Positions 17,480-26,839 of a DNA stretch of 64,000 nucleotides are shown in pieces. The stretch is taken from contig NZ_JAJAGO010000006.1 of assembly GCF_025165795.1 (NCBI RefSeq), forward strand, positions 124,001 to 188,000, given 5' to 3'. The stretch's first letter is position 1. Each line of letters opens with the position of its first letter. The DNA comes from Streptomyces gossypii (GTDB taxonomy: Bacteria > Actinomycetota > Actinomycetes > Streptomycetales > Streptomycetaceae). Position numbers and translations under genes: made by a program. Below the pieces are notes generated by a model, which saw nothing but the letters and a program-made list of their open reading frames with translations, had not been told where the DNA came from and did no database searches.

Positions 17480-18481
17480 TCAGCGGCCGAGGAGGTCGTC
17501 GACCTCGGCCGCCGTGGGCATCGCCGAGGAGCAGGCGAGCCGCGAGGCGACCAGGGCTCCGGCCGCGTTGGCGTAGCGCACGATCCGCTCCAGCTCCCAG
17601 CCCGCCAGCAGTCCGTGGCAGAGCGCGCCGCCGAAGGCGTCCCCGGCGCCCAGGCCGTTGACGACCTCGACGGGGTGCGGTGGCAGCTCGGCGCTGGTGC
17701 CGTCGCGGTGGAGGGCGAGCACGCCCTTGGGGCCCTGTTTGACCACCGCGAGTTCGACACCGGCGTCCAGGAGCGCCTCGGCGCACTCGCGGGGGGCGCG
17801 CACGCCGGTGGCGACCTCGCATTCGGCCACGTTGCCGACGGCGACGGTCGCGTGCGCGAGCACTTCGCGGTAGAGCGCGCGGGCGTTCGCCCTGCCGTCC
17901 GCGCTCTCTTTGCCGCCTTCTCCCCAGAACATCGGGCGCCAGTCCAGGTCGAAGACCGTGGCCGTGCGGTCGGTGGAGCCTCCCCGTGCGGCGACCGCGG
18001 CCAGCGTCGCCGCCCGGCTCGGCTCCTCGCACAGGCCGGTGCCGGTCACCCACAGGACGCGGGCCGCCCGCACGGCGTCCAGATCGAGTTCCTCCGGACG
18101 GATGTGCAGGTCGGGTGCCTTGGGACGGCGGTAGAAGTAGAGCGGGAAGTCGTCCGGCGGGAAGATCTCGCAGAACGTCACCGGCGTGGGCTCGGATGCG
18201 ACCGGTGTGACCCAGCGGTCGTCGACACCGAAGCCCTTCAGGGCCTGATGGCAGTAGTCGCCGAACGGATCCTGCCCGGTGCGGCTGATCAGCGCGGCGG
18301 TGCGGCCGAGCCGCGCGGCGGCGACGGCCACGTTGGTGGGCGAGCCGCCGAGGAACTTCCCGAAGGTCTCCACCTCGGCCAGGCCCACGCCCGTCTGGAG
18401 CGGGTAGAGGTCCACCCCGATCCGGCCCATCGTGAGAACGTCGAACGGCTCGTTCGTCGGCGGGGTCATGGGTGGGGTCAT
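17480..18481 (-). CDS. iolC: 5-dehydro-2-deoxygluconokinase
   Basis: 333 aa PfkB-family kinase that phosphorylates 2-deoxy-5-keto-D-gluconate. N-terminal MGRIGVDLYPLQTGVGL and LGGSPTNVAVAAARLG form the sugar site. The C-terminal anion hole and base are in GLGAGDAFGGALCHGLL, with D281 as the expected catalytic base. The start at 18481 has GGAAGGA 9 bases upstream; a second ATG 12 bases downstream is possible. It is the first gene of the minus-strand iol transcript and faces the divergent promoter at 18482-18660. Confidence 0.92.
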   Translation of the reverse strand: MTPPMTPPTNEPFDVLTMGRIGVDLYPLQTGVGLAEVETFGKFLGGSPTNVAVAAARLGRTAALISRTGQDPFGDYCHQALKGFGVDDRWVTPVASEPTPVTFCEIFPPDDFPLYFYRRPKAPDLHIRPEELDLDAVRAARVLWVTGTGLCEEPSRAATLAAVAARGGSTDRTATVFDLDWRPMFWGEGGKESADGRANARALYREVLAHATVAVGNVAECEVATGVRAPRECAEALLDAGVELAVVKQGPKGVLALHRDGTSAELPPHPVEVVNGLGAGDAFGGALCHGLLAGWELERIVRYANAAGALVASRLACSSAMPTAAEVDDLLGR

Positions 18482-18542
18482 CGGCGGTGTCCTTCCCCGG
18501 TCCTGGAGGTCTGGTGTCGACAGGACCAGATGTAGCCCGCGC

Positions 18543-18583
18543 TGACAACCCTGTCAATGCAATGTCCTTACATACAGACGTCT
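18543..18583. promoter_or_regulatory. Candidate operator cluster in the divergent iol promoter
   Basis: Three dyads crowd the 179-bp gap between iolC and the iolE-like gene: TGACA-N4-TGTCA at 18543-18556, ATGT-N4-ACAT at 18562-18573, and the palindrome AGACGTCT at 18576-18583. The gap must hold both divergent promoters, so these are plausible binding sites for the iol regulator. No iol-type GntR or LacI regulator gene adjoins, so the binding protein is unknown. Confidence 0.5.
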
Positions 18584-18660
18584 AGACCGTGACCGGCTTG
18601 CGCACTATCGTGCAACGAAGCCGTCTCCCCGGCCTCTTCCCAGGAAGGAGACCGCCTCCC

Positions 18661-19563
18661 ATGACCGTCCCCCTCGACCGTCTCCGTATCGGTTCCGCCC
18701 CCGACTCCTGGGGCGTCTGGTTCCCCGACGACTCCCTGCAAGTCCCCTGGTCCCGCTTTCTGGACGAGGTCTCGCAGTCCGGGTACGACTGGATCGAACT
18801 GGGCCCGTACGGCTACCTGCCCACCGATCCCGAGCGGCTCAACGCCGAGACCGCCAGCCGCGGCCTGCGGGTCTCCGCGGGCACCGTCTTCACCGCGCTG
18901 CACCGGGGCCCGGCCGTCTGGGAGGACACCTGGGCCCACGTCTCCCAGGTCGCCGAGCTCACCCGGGCGACGGGCGCCGGGCATCTCGTCGTCATCCCGT
19001 CCTTCTGGCGCGACGACAAGACGGCCGAACTGATCGAACCGAGCGAGCTGACCCCCGAGCAGTGGCGGGCCCTGACCACCGGCACCGAGCGGCTCGCCCG
19101 GCGGGTACGCGACGAGTTCGGCCTGGAGACCGTCGTGCACCCGCACGCGGACACCCATATCGACAGCGAGGAGCATGTGGCGCGGTTCCTCGACGCGACG
19201 GACCCGGCCGTGGTCAACCTCTGCCTGGACACCGGGCATTACGCCTACTGCGGCGGTGACAGCGTCAAGCTGATCGAGACGTACGGCGAGCGGATCGGCT
19301 ATCTGCACCTCAAGCAGGTCGATCCGGAGGTGCTCGCTCGGGTGCGGGCGAACGGGACGGCGTTCGGGCCGGCCGTTCAGCAGGGCGTGATGTGCGAACC
19401 ACCGCTCGGTGTCCCGGAGATGGAACCGGTGCTGGCGGCAGCGCAGCAGCTCGGCGTCGACCTCTTCGCCATCGTCGAGCAGGACATGTATCCCTGCCCG
19501 CCCGACCAGCCGCTGCCGATCGCCCAGCGCACCCGCCGCTTCCTGCGCGGCTGCGGCGCGTAG
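18661..19563 (+). CDS. iolE: IolE-like TIM-barrel protein (candidate myo-inosose-2 dehydratase)
   Basis: 300 aa sugar phosphate isomerase/epimerase-type TIM barrel. It opens with [15 protein letters not shown], the start found in actinobacterial IolE-like proteins of inositol clusters. Metal ligands are suggested by E in [29 protein letters not shown] and the late EQDMYP. Start at 18661, just after AGGAAGGAGAC. As first plus-strand gene of the divergent iol cluster it would dehydrate 2-keto-myo-inositol to the diketone used by IolD. IolH-type isomerases have the same fold, so IolE is preferred on context rather than proof. Confidence 0.75.
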   Translation: MTVPLDRLRIGSAPDSWGVWFPDDSLQVPWSRFLDEVSQSGYDWIELGPYGYLPTDPERLNAETASRGLRVSAGTVFTALHRGPAVWEDTWAHVSQVAELTRATGAGHLVVIPSFWRDDKTAELIEPSELTPEQWRALTTGTERLARRVRDEFGLETVVHPHADTHIDSEEHVARFLDATDPAVVNLCLDTGHYAYCGGDSVKLIETYGERIGYLHLKQVDPEVLARVRANGTAFGPAVQQGVMCEPPLGVPEMEPVLAAAQQLGVDLFAIVEQDMYPCPPDQPLPIAQRTRRFLRGCGA

Positions 19564-19603
19564 GCCTCCGGCTGAGAGGCTGCGCACCACGGCCCTCGTG
19601 GCC

Positions 19604-19653
19604 CCGCACGACACCGCACGACACCGCACGACACCGCACGACACCGCACGACA
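19604..19653. repeat. Tandem repeat of CCGCACGACA
   Basis: Five perfect 10-bp units, followed by a degenerate unit that has lost one base. It fills most of the 119-bp gap between the iolE-like and iolG-like genes and ends 20 bp before the GGAGAT ribosome site of the latter. Copy number is likely to vary between strains. Confidence 0.85.
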
Positions 19654-19682
19654 GGCACGACACCGCTTCGGGAGATCCGTAC

Positions 19683-20702
19683 ATGACGCAGCAGGCAAGC
19701 CTCGGGGTAGCCGTCCTGGGCACGGGAATGATGGGCGCCGACCATGTCCGGCGCATCGACGAAGTCATCAGCGGGGCGCATGTGGCCGCCGTGATGGACA
19801 TCGACGCCGACCGCGCCCACAAGCTCGCCGGCGGCCTCCCGGGGTGCACCGCCCACACCGAGCCGTCCGCGGCGCTGGCCGCCCCCGGGGTGGGCGCGGT
19901 GCTGATCGCCTCCCCCGGCCCCGCCCACGAGGCGGCGCTCGTCGAGGCCCTCGAACGCGATCTGCCGGTGCTCTGCGAGAAGCCGCTCACCCCGGACCCG
20001 GACAGCGCGCTGCGGGTGCTGGAGACCGAGCAGAAGCTGGGCAGGCGCCGCATCCAGGTCGGCTTCATGCGGCGTTTCGACAGCGAGTTCACTCAGCTGC
20101 GCCAGCTGCTGGCCGGCGGCACGCTGGGGCGCACCCTGCTGCTGCACTGCAGGCACCGCAACGTCCGGGTGCACGACTACTTCACCAACGAGATGCTGAT
20201 CAACGACTCGGTGGTGCACGAGATGGACACCGCACGCTGGCTGCTGGACGAGGAGATCACCGCCGTCACGGTGGTGCGGCCCCGCCGCTCGTCCCTGGCG
20301 CCCGAGGGCCTCGACGATCCGCAGGTGGTGCTCTTCGAGACGGCGGGGGGAGCCGTGGTCACCGTCGAGATGTTCGCCACCAGCGGCTTCGGCTACCAGG
20401 TGCAGGCGGAGGCGGTGTGCGAGCGGGGTACGGCCAGGATCGGCGAGGGGCACGGCATGCTCGTCAACTCCGGGGCCCGCTGGGGCGGTGAGATCCCGCA
20501 GGACTTCCTTGCCCGCTTCACCGACGCGTACGACCGGGAGGTGCAGCAGTGGGTGACCGCCGCCCGCGGCGGAGTGCCGACCGGGCCCAGCGCCTGGGAC
20601 GGTTACGCGGCGGCGGCGGTCTGCGCCGCGGGTGTCGAGGCACAGGCGACGGGGCGGCGCACCGAGGTGGAGATGATCGAGCGGCCCGGCTTCTACGCCT
20701 GA
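19683..20702 (+). CDS. iolG: Gfo/Idh/MocA oxidoreductase, inositol 2-dehydrogenase-like
   Basis: 339 aa NAD(P)-dependent dehydrogenase. The Rossmann fingerprint is [10 protein letters not shown] at about 11-20, and the family signature EKPLTPDPD supplies the catalytic lysine. The motif [15 protein letters not shown] has the D-x3-H pair that catalyses hydride transfer in inositol dehydrogenases. It would oxidise myo-inositol to 2-keto-myo-inositol, the substrate of the IolE-like neighbour. Start at 19683 after GGAGAT. The same plus-strand transcript probably covers both. Scyllo- or chiro-inositol dehydrogenase activity is an alternative. Confidence 0.82.
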   Translation: MTQQASLGVAVLGTGMMGADHVRRIDEVISGAHVAAVMDIDADRAHKLAGGLPGCTAHTEPSAALAAPGVGAVLIASPGPAHEAALVEALERDLPVLCEKPLTPDPDSALRVLETEQKLGRRRIQVGFMRRFDSEFTQLRQLLAGGTLGRTLLLHCRHRNVRVHDYFTNEMLINDSVVHEMDTARWLLDEEITAVTVVRPRRSSLAPEGLDDPQVVLFETAGGAVVTVEMFATSGFGYQVQAEAVCERGTARIGEGHGMLVNSGARWGGEIPQDFLARFTDAYDREVQQWVTAARGGVPTGPSAWDGYAAAAVCAAGVEAQATGRRTEVEMIERPGFYA

Positions 20703-20714
20703 GGGCTGTCCCGT

Positions 20715-21063
20715 CACCCCGAATGGGCAGGGCCTTGTCGACCGGCGTGCCGTTGTTGCGGAAGGAGAGGAAGCCGCTGGCGCCCTCCGTCCGCTGGCTG
20801 CCGCGCATCTGCGGGACAATCTGGGCCACCGCCTCGCCGGAGAGCGGGCCGCCCTCATGGGAGGCCGTCCAGCCTCCCTTGCGGCTCGCTCCCGCCCGCC
20901 CGCGCCGAGGAGATAGCCGAGCGGGGACGGCCCCGCCGGTGAGCCGCTGGATGCCGGCGGCGACGTCCGTGCGCCGCGGCGTCCTGGCGCGCTCCTTGCG
21001 GGTGTCGGACAAGCGCAGGGGTCGCAGCTCCCTCGTCCTGTTGTCCTGCGCCGCATCCACCAC
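20715..21063 (-). pseudogene. Remnant of a type-1 periplasmic binding-like receptor gene
   Basis: On the minus strand the frame reads DVAAGIQRLTGG, then PLSGEAVAQIVPQM, then GASGFLSFRNNGTPVDKALPI. This order matches the C-terminal part of type-1 periplasmic binding (ANF receptor-like) domains used by Streptomyces ABC solute-binding proteins and kinase-receptor fusions. Nothing upstream in the frame continues the domain. The sequence between the first two blocks is an Arg/Gly-rich stretch, and the frame then runs into the end of the iolG-like gene. I read this as a decayed fragment. Family assignment is from pattern recognition only. Confidence 0.42.
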
Positions 21064-21085
21064 ACGTCACAGCGCCATACCCCTG

Positions 21086-21101
21086 TGTGACTCAGGTCAC
21101 A
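21086..21101. promoter_or_regulatory. Crp-type site upstream of copZ
   Basis: TGTGAC-N4-GTCACA is a perfect 6+6 dyad. It fits both the general CRP consensus TGTGA-N6-TCACA and the GTG-N6-GNCAC motif reported for Streptomyces Crp. It lies 58 bp upstream of the CsoR-type site and 140 bp before the copZ start. Confidence 0.55.
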
Positions 21102-21143
21102 GGAATCACGCTCCCCGCACGCCGGCTCCATCACCGGGTGCGT

Positions 21144-21162
21144 TATACCCTTGGGGGGTATA
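21144..21162. promoter_or_regulatory. CsoR-type copper operator
   Basis: TATACCC-N5-GGGTATA is a perfect 7+7 dyad closely resembling the CsoR operator of Streptomyces copper-efflux promoters. It is 80 bp upstream of the copper chaperone gene, where bound CsoR would block transcription until Cu(I) is present. No csoR gene is in the window. Confidence 0.75.
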
Positions 21163-21241
21163 GAACATCGAGAGCGCTCGGCGCCGCGTGGCCGTCCACG
21201 TGCCTGGGCACCCAGCGCAGCCCACCGACAGGAGCGAGACC

Positions 21242-21469
21242 ATGAGCACCGTCAGCACCGTCACCACCACCTACCGGGTCACCGGCATGACCTGCTCGCA
21301 CTGCGAGGGTGCGATCCGCGAGGAGGTCTCCGGAATTGGCGGCGTATCCGCCGTCGAAGCGGTCGCCTCGACGGGCCTGGTCACCGTCACCTCAGCGGGC
21401 GAGCTCGACGACGAGGCCGTGCGCGCGGCCGTGGACGAGGCCGGGTACGAGCTCGCCGGGCGGGCGTAG
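21242..21469 (+). CDS. copZ: CopZ-like heavy-metal-associated domain copper chaperone
   Basis: 75 aa, a single HMA domain with the metal site GMTCSHCEGAI (MxCxxC). It probably carries Cu(I) in the cytoplasm to a CopA-type ATPase. The ATG at 21242 follows GGAGCGAG. The CsoR-type operator upstream supports copper-induced expression. The usual partner copA does not follow here: the gene is monocistronic, closed by a stem-loop at 21523-21563. Confidence 0.85.
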   Translation: MSTVSTVTTTYRVTGMTCSHCEGAIREEVSGIGGVSAVEAVASTGLVTVTSAGELDDEAVRAAVDEAGYELAGRA

Positions 21470-21522
21470 GCCCGGACTCCGGGCCGGGCGGACACCCCGG
21501 TGCCCGGAAGCGGAACGGAAAA

Positions 21523-21563
21523 CGCCCCGCGACAGGTCCCCCCACGGGCCTGCCTACGGGGCG
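21523..21563 (+). terminator. Probable copZ terminator
   Basis: CGCCCCG at 21523-21529 pairs with CGGGGCG at 21557-21563, with an inner AGGTCC/GGGCCT stem that includes one G-U pair; CTTCCTT follows. The rest of the 375-bp gap 21470-21844 shows no coding potential apart from the shared terminator near 21779-21810. Confidence 0.55.
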
Positions 21564-21778
21564 CTTCCTTGTCCCGGTCATGGATTCCCCCCACGGGATC
21601 CTGGCCGGGCGCTTGCCTGGCGTACGCACGCCGGGAGGGCCGCTCAAGGCTGCCCGTGCGCGCACACCGCTCGGCGCCGACTCCGCCGGGTGCCGACGCC
21701 ACCCGGTTAGACCTTTGACCCCCCGCAATGGTTACCCCCCAATTCTGTGATGTACGTCTCACCGGATGGGCACAAACG

Positions 21779-21810
21779 GAAGGCCCCGGTCCGCTTGGAC
21801 CGGGGCCTTC
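21779..21810. terminator. Terminator hairpin downstream of gltA
   Basis: A perfect 14-bp stem (GAAGGCCCCGGTCC and its complement) with the 4-base loop GCTT. It lies 35 bp past the citrate synthase stop codon on the minus strand and can also stop read-through from copZ. Confidence 0.85.
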
Positions 21811-21844
21811 CTCATGCCGGGCGGGGCGCCTCGGCAGGATGGTT

Positions 21845-23149
<1,305 letters not shown>

Positions 23150-23337
23150 TTCTTCCCTCACCGGACGTAGTGCCTCTTCTTCGAGGTGCCCTGACACTTC
23201 CACTGTCCCCCATTTGGTGCCGTGCGGTGCACTCGGGGTCGGCCAAAGGGCTCCACGGTGGCACGGAGTGCCGCCTCTAGGACCATCCTGCACCCTGACG
23301 GCCCGGCGGTCACCCCCAGGTAGGTTCAGCAGATGGT

Positions 23338-25557
23338 TCAGCGGCCTGGGCCCGGTGAGCCCGAGAGCCGGAAGTCCAGAGCGGTGCAGCGGCGCCCCGC
23401 CGAAACCGTACGCACGGCCTGGCCCAGGGCCCGCTCCGAGCCGACCAGCACGACGAGGCGTTTCGCCCTGGTGACCGCCGTATAGAGCAGGTTGCGCTGG
23501 AGCATCATCCAGGCACTCGTGGTGACCGGGACCACTACCGCCGGGTACTCGCTGCCCTGCGAGCGGTGGATGGTGACGGCATAGGCGTGCGCCAGCTCGT
23601 CCAGCTCGTCGAAGTCGTAGGCCACCTCCTCGTCCTCGTCGGTGAGCACCGTCAGCCGCTGGTCGTCCGGATGGAGCGAGCCGACCACACCGACCGTGCC
23701 GTTGAACACGCCGTTCGCCCCCTTCTCGTAGTTGTTGCGGATCTGGGTCACCTTGTCGCCGACCCGGAAGACCCGGCCGCCGAACCGCTTCTCCGGCAGC
23801 TCCGGACGCGCGGGCGCCAGGGCCTGCTGCAGCAGGCCGTTGAGCGAGCCCGCCCCGGCGGGCCCGCGGTGCATCGGCGTGAGGACCTGCACGTCACGGC
23901 GCGGATCCAGCCCGAACTTCGCGGGGATGCGGCGGGCGACCACGTCGACGGTGAGCCGCGCGGCCTCCTCCGCGTCGTCCTCGGCGAAGAGGAAGAAATC
24001 CGGCAGACCACGGGTGAGGGGCCGCACCCCGGAGTTGATGCGGTGCGCGTTGGTGACCACGCCGGACTGCTGGGCCTGGCGGAAGATCCGGGTGAGCCGC
24101 ACGGCGGGCACCGGCCCGCCCTTGGCCAGCAGATCCCGCAGCACCTCGCCCGCCCCCACCGACGGCAGTTGGTCGACATCGCCGACCAGCAGCAGATGGG
24201 CACCCGGCGGCACGGCCTTGATCAGCTTGTTGGCCAGCAGCAGGTCGAGCATGGACGCCTCGTCGACCACCACCAAGTCCGCCTCCAGCGGCCGCTCCCT
24301 GTCGAACGCCGCGTCGCCGCCCGGCTTCAGCTCCAGCAGCCGGTGCACGGTGGACGCCTCGGCGCCGGTCAGCTCGGCGAGCCGCTTGGCGGCCCGCCCG
24401 GTGGGGGCGGCGAGCACCACCCTCGCCTTCTTGGCGCGGGCCAGCTCGACAACCGACCGCACGGTGAACGACTTGCCGCAGCCCGGCCCGCCGGTGAGCA
24501 CCGCGACCCGCTCGGTCAGCGCCAGCCGGACGGCCTCCCGCTGCTCGGGCGCGAGATCCGCCCCCGTACGAACGGCGAGCCAGCTCAGCGCCTTCTCCCA
24601 GTCGACGCCACGGAAGGCCGGGAGCCGCTCCTCGTCGGTACGCAGCAGGCGCAGCAGCTGGGCGGCGAGGGACATCTCCGCACGGTGGAAGGGCACCAGA
24701 TAAACGGCCGTGACGGTCTGCCCGTCCTCGCCGGGGACGCTCTCGCGCACCACTCCCTCCGGATCGGCGGCCAGTTCACCGAGGCACTCGATGACCAGGC
24801 CCGTGTCGACCTGGAGGAGTTTGACCGCGTCGGAGATCAGCTGCTCCTCGGGGAGGAAGCAGTGCCCCTGGTCCGTGGACTGCGAAAGGGCGTACTGCAG
24901 CCCGGCCTTCACCCGCTCGGGGCTGTCGTGCGGGATGCCGACGGCCTGGGCGATGCGGTCGGCGGTCAGGAAGCCGATTCCCCAGACGTCGGCGGCCAGC
25001 CGGTAAGGCTGCTGGCGCACCACGGAGATGGAGGAGTCGCCGTACTTCTTGTAGATGCGCACGGCGATGGAGGTGGAGACGCCGACGCCCTGAAGGAAGA
25101 TCATCACTTCCTTGATCGCCTTCTGCTCCTCCCAGGCGGCGGCGATCAGCTTCATACGCTTCGGGCCGAGGCCGGGAACCTCGATCAGCCGCTCCCCGCC
25201 CGCCTCGATGACGTCCAGGGTGTCAAGCCCGAAGTGGTCGACGATGCGCTCGGCGATCTTCGGGCCGATGCCCTTGATCAGGCCGGAGCCGAGATAGCGC
25301 CGGATGCCCTGGACCGTGGCGGGCAGCACCGTCGTGTAGTTCTCCACCGTGAACTGGCGGCCGTACTGCGCGTGCGAACCCCAGCGGCCCTCCATCCGCA
25401 GCGACTCGCCCACCTGCGCACCGAGCAGCGAGCCCACGACCGTGAGCAGTTCGCCACCGCGCCCGGTGTCCACCCGGGCGACCGTGTAGCCGTTGTCCTC
25501 GTTGGCGTAGGTGATGCGCTCCAGGACTGCTTCGAGCACCGCGAGTTCGACCGACAT
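23338..25557 (-). CDS. recD2: SF1B DNA helicase RecD2
   Basis: 739 aa, 5'-3' helicase of the RecD2 type, which works without RecBC in genome maintenance. The N-terminal region has an OB-like fold and helix-hairpin-helix segments (GIGPKIAERIVDHFG, VPGLGPKRMKLI). The motor follows: Walker A LTGGPGCGKSFTVRSV, Walker B VVVDEASMLD, motif III VGDVDQLPSVGAGEVL, and motif VI YTAVTRAKRLVVLVG. YAVTIHRSQGSEYP is motif V. Start at 25557 gives the usual MSVELAVLEAVLERITY N-terminus. Confidence 0.93.
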   Translation of the reverse strand: MSVELAVLEAVLERITYANEDNGYTVARVDTGRGGELLTVVGSLLGAQVGESLRMEGRWGSHAQYGRQFTVENYTTVLPATVQGIRRYLGSGLIKGIGPKIAERIVDHFGLDTLDVIEAGGERLIEVPGLGPKRMKLIAAAWEEQKAIKEVMIFLQGVGVSTSIAVRIYKKYGDSSISVVRQQPYRLAADVWGIGFLTADRIAQAVGIPHDSPERVKAGLQYALSQSTDQGHCFLPEEQLISDAVKLLQVDTGLVIECLGELAADPEGVVRESVPGEDGQTVTAVYLVPFHRAEMSLAAQLLRLLRTDEERLPAFRGVDWEKALSWLAVRTGADLAPEQREAVRLALTERVAVLTGGPGCGKSFTVRSVVELARAKKARVVLAAPTGRAAKRLAELTGAEASTVHRLLELKPGGDAAFDRERPLEADLVVVDEASMLDLLLANKLIKAVPPGAHLLLVGDVDQLPSVGAGEVLRDLLAKGGPVPAVRLTRIFRQAQQSGVVTNAHRINSGVRPLTRGLPDFFLFAEDDAEEAARLTVDVVARRIPAKFGLDPRRDVQVLTPMHRGPAGAGSLNGLLQQALAPARPELPEKRFGGRVFRVGDKVTQIRNNYEKGANGVFNGTVGVVGSLHPDDQRLTVLTDEDEEVAYDFDELDELAHAYAVTIHRSQGSEYPAVVVPVTTSAWMMLQRNLLYTAVTRAKRLVVLVGSERALGQAVRTVSAGRRCTALDFRLSGSPGPGR

Positions 25558-25764
25558 GTCACCGACCGTAGACGCGCGCACCGACAGCCGCGACTCCCTG
25601 TGGACGGCCCGTCGCCCAGCGGCTGCCTTCCGCTCTCCCTGCCGCCTGCTTCCCGTCCTGCGCGGTGTCACTTTCCGTACTGAAACCCCCCGCGCCCAAA
25701 TCTGTTGTCACGATAGGATCTCGGCCTCTTGCTCCTGCCTCCGGGCGCCGTTTTAATCTCCCAT

Positions 25765-25775
25765 GTAATCGTTAC
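25765..25775. promoter_or_regulatory. Candidate RbsR operator
   Basis: GTAA-TCG-TTAC is a short dyad with the central CG step typical of LacI-family operators. It sits 57 bp before the LacI-type regulator that heads the ribose operon, so autoregulation is plausible. Confidence 0.5.
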
Positions 25776-25776
25776 C

Positions 25777-25821
25777 ATGAAGCGCGGAACGACGAAGATC
25801 ATGAAGCGCGAAACGAGGAAG
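25777..25821 (+). repeat. Duplicated 21-bp leader sequence before rbsR
   Basis: ATGAAGCGCGGAACGACGAA at 25777 recurs at 25801 with two changes; the period is 24 bp. The second copy ends in GAGGAAG, which is the likely ribosome site for rbsR. Each copy begins with an in-frame ATG, but the short peptide it could encode looks like a by-product. Confidence 0.6.
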
Positions 25822-25831
25822 TGCGGCGTCG

Positions 25832-26839
25832 ATGGCGAGCATCAAGGATGTCGCGGCGCGAGCGGGCATATCCGTCGCCACGGTCTCCCGGGTGCTCAAC
25901 AACCACCCCGCGGTGCGCCCCGCCACCCGGGACCGGGTGCTGGCCGCCATCACCGAGTTGGGCTACCGGCCCAACGGTGTCGCCCGTTCGCTGCGCACCC
26001 ACCAGACCCACACCCTGGGCCTGGTCATCAGTGACGTGCTGAACCCGTTCTTCACCGCTCTCGCCCGAGCCGTCGAGGACCAGGCCCGTGACCAGGGGTA
26101 CAGCGTCATCATCGGCAACGCCGACGAGCAGCCGGAACTCCAGGACCACCACGTCCGCTCGCTCCTGGACCGCCGCATCGACGGGCTGCTGGTGAGCCCG
26201 ACGGACGACAGCTCCCCGCTGCTGGCCGAAGTGGCCCGCTCCGGCGTGCCGGTGGTCTTCCTGGACCGCTGGATACCCGGCGTCGACGTGCCGGTGATCC
26301 GCGCGGCCGGCAGCTCTGCCGTACATGACCTGGTCGCCCACCTGTACGGGCTGGGGCACCGCCGGATCGCCATCATCGCCGGTCCCTCCAACACCACCAC
26401 GGGCAACGAGCGGGTGATCGCCTTCCGGGAGGCGCTGGACTCGCACGGGCTCGCCGCCCCCGACCGCTACCAGCAGCACGGCGACTACCAGGCGGCGAGC
26501 GGACGCCGGGCCGCCGCCCGGTTCCTCGACCTCCACGACCCGCCCACCGCCGTCTTCGCCGCCGACAACCTGATGGCGCTGGGCGCGATGGACGAAATCC
26601 GCCACCGGGGCCTGCGGGTCCCGGACGACATCGCGCTGGCCGCCTTCGACGACATCCCCTGGTTCCTGCACACCGATCCGCCGCTCACCGCCATCGCCCA
26701 GCCCACCGGGGCGCTCGGCCACGCCGGCGTACGGGCGCTGATCGACCTGCTCGACGGCCGTGCGACGGATTCGGTAACCCTCCCCGCCCGCCTTGTCCCG
26801 CGCCGCTCCTGCGGCGAGTCAGAAATGGAGCACCGTTGA
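25832..26839 (+). CDS. rbsR: LacI-family repressor of the ribose operon
   Basis: 335 aa. Residues 1-50 form the LacI helix-turn-helix and hinge (SIKDVAARAGISVATVSRVL, then GYRPNGVARSLR). The rest is a type-1 periplasmic-binding-like effector domain (LGLVISDVLNPFFTALARA, AAFDDIPWF). As first gene of the operon, overlapping rbsA by TTGA, it very likely senses ribose or a derivative and represses its own operon. Start at 25832 after GAGGAAG. Confidence 0.85.
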   Translation: MASIKDVAARAGISVATVSRVLNNHPAVRPATRDRVLAAITELGYRPNGVARSLRTHQTHTLGLVISDVLNPFFTALARAVEDQARDQGYSVIIGNADEQPELQDHHVRSLLDRRIDGLLVSPTDDSSPLLAEVARSGVPVVFLDRWIPGVDVPVIRAAGSSAVHDLVAHLYGLGHRRIAIIAGPSNTTTGNERVIAFREALDSHGLAAPDRYQQHGDYQAASGRRAAARFLDLHDPPTAVFAADNLMALGAMDEIRHRGLRVPDDIALAAFDDIPWFLHTDPPLTAIAQPTGALGHAGVRALIDLLDGRATDSVTLPARLVPRRSCGESEMEHR

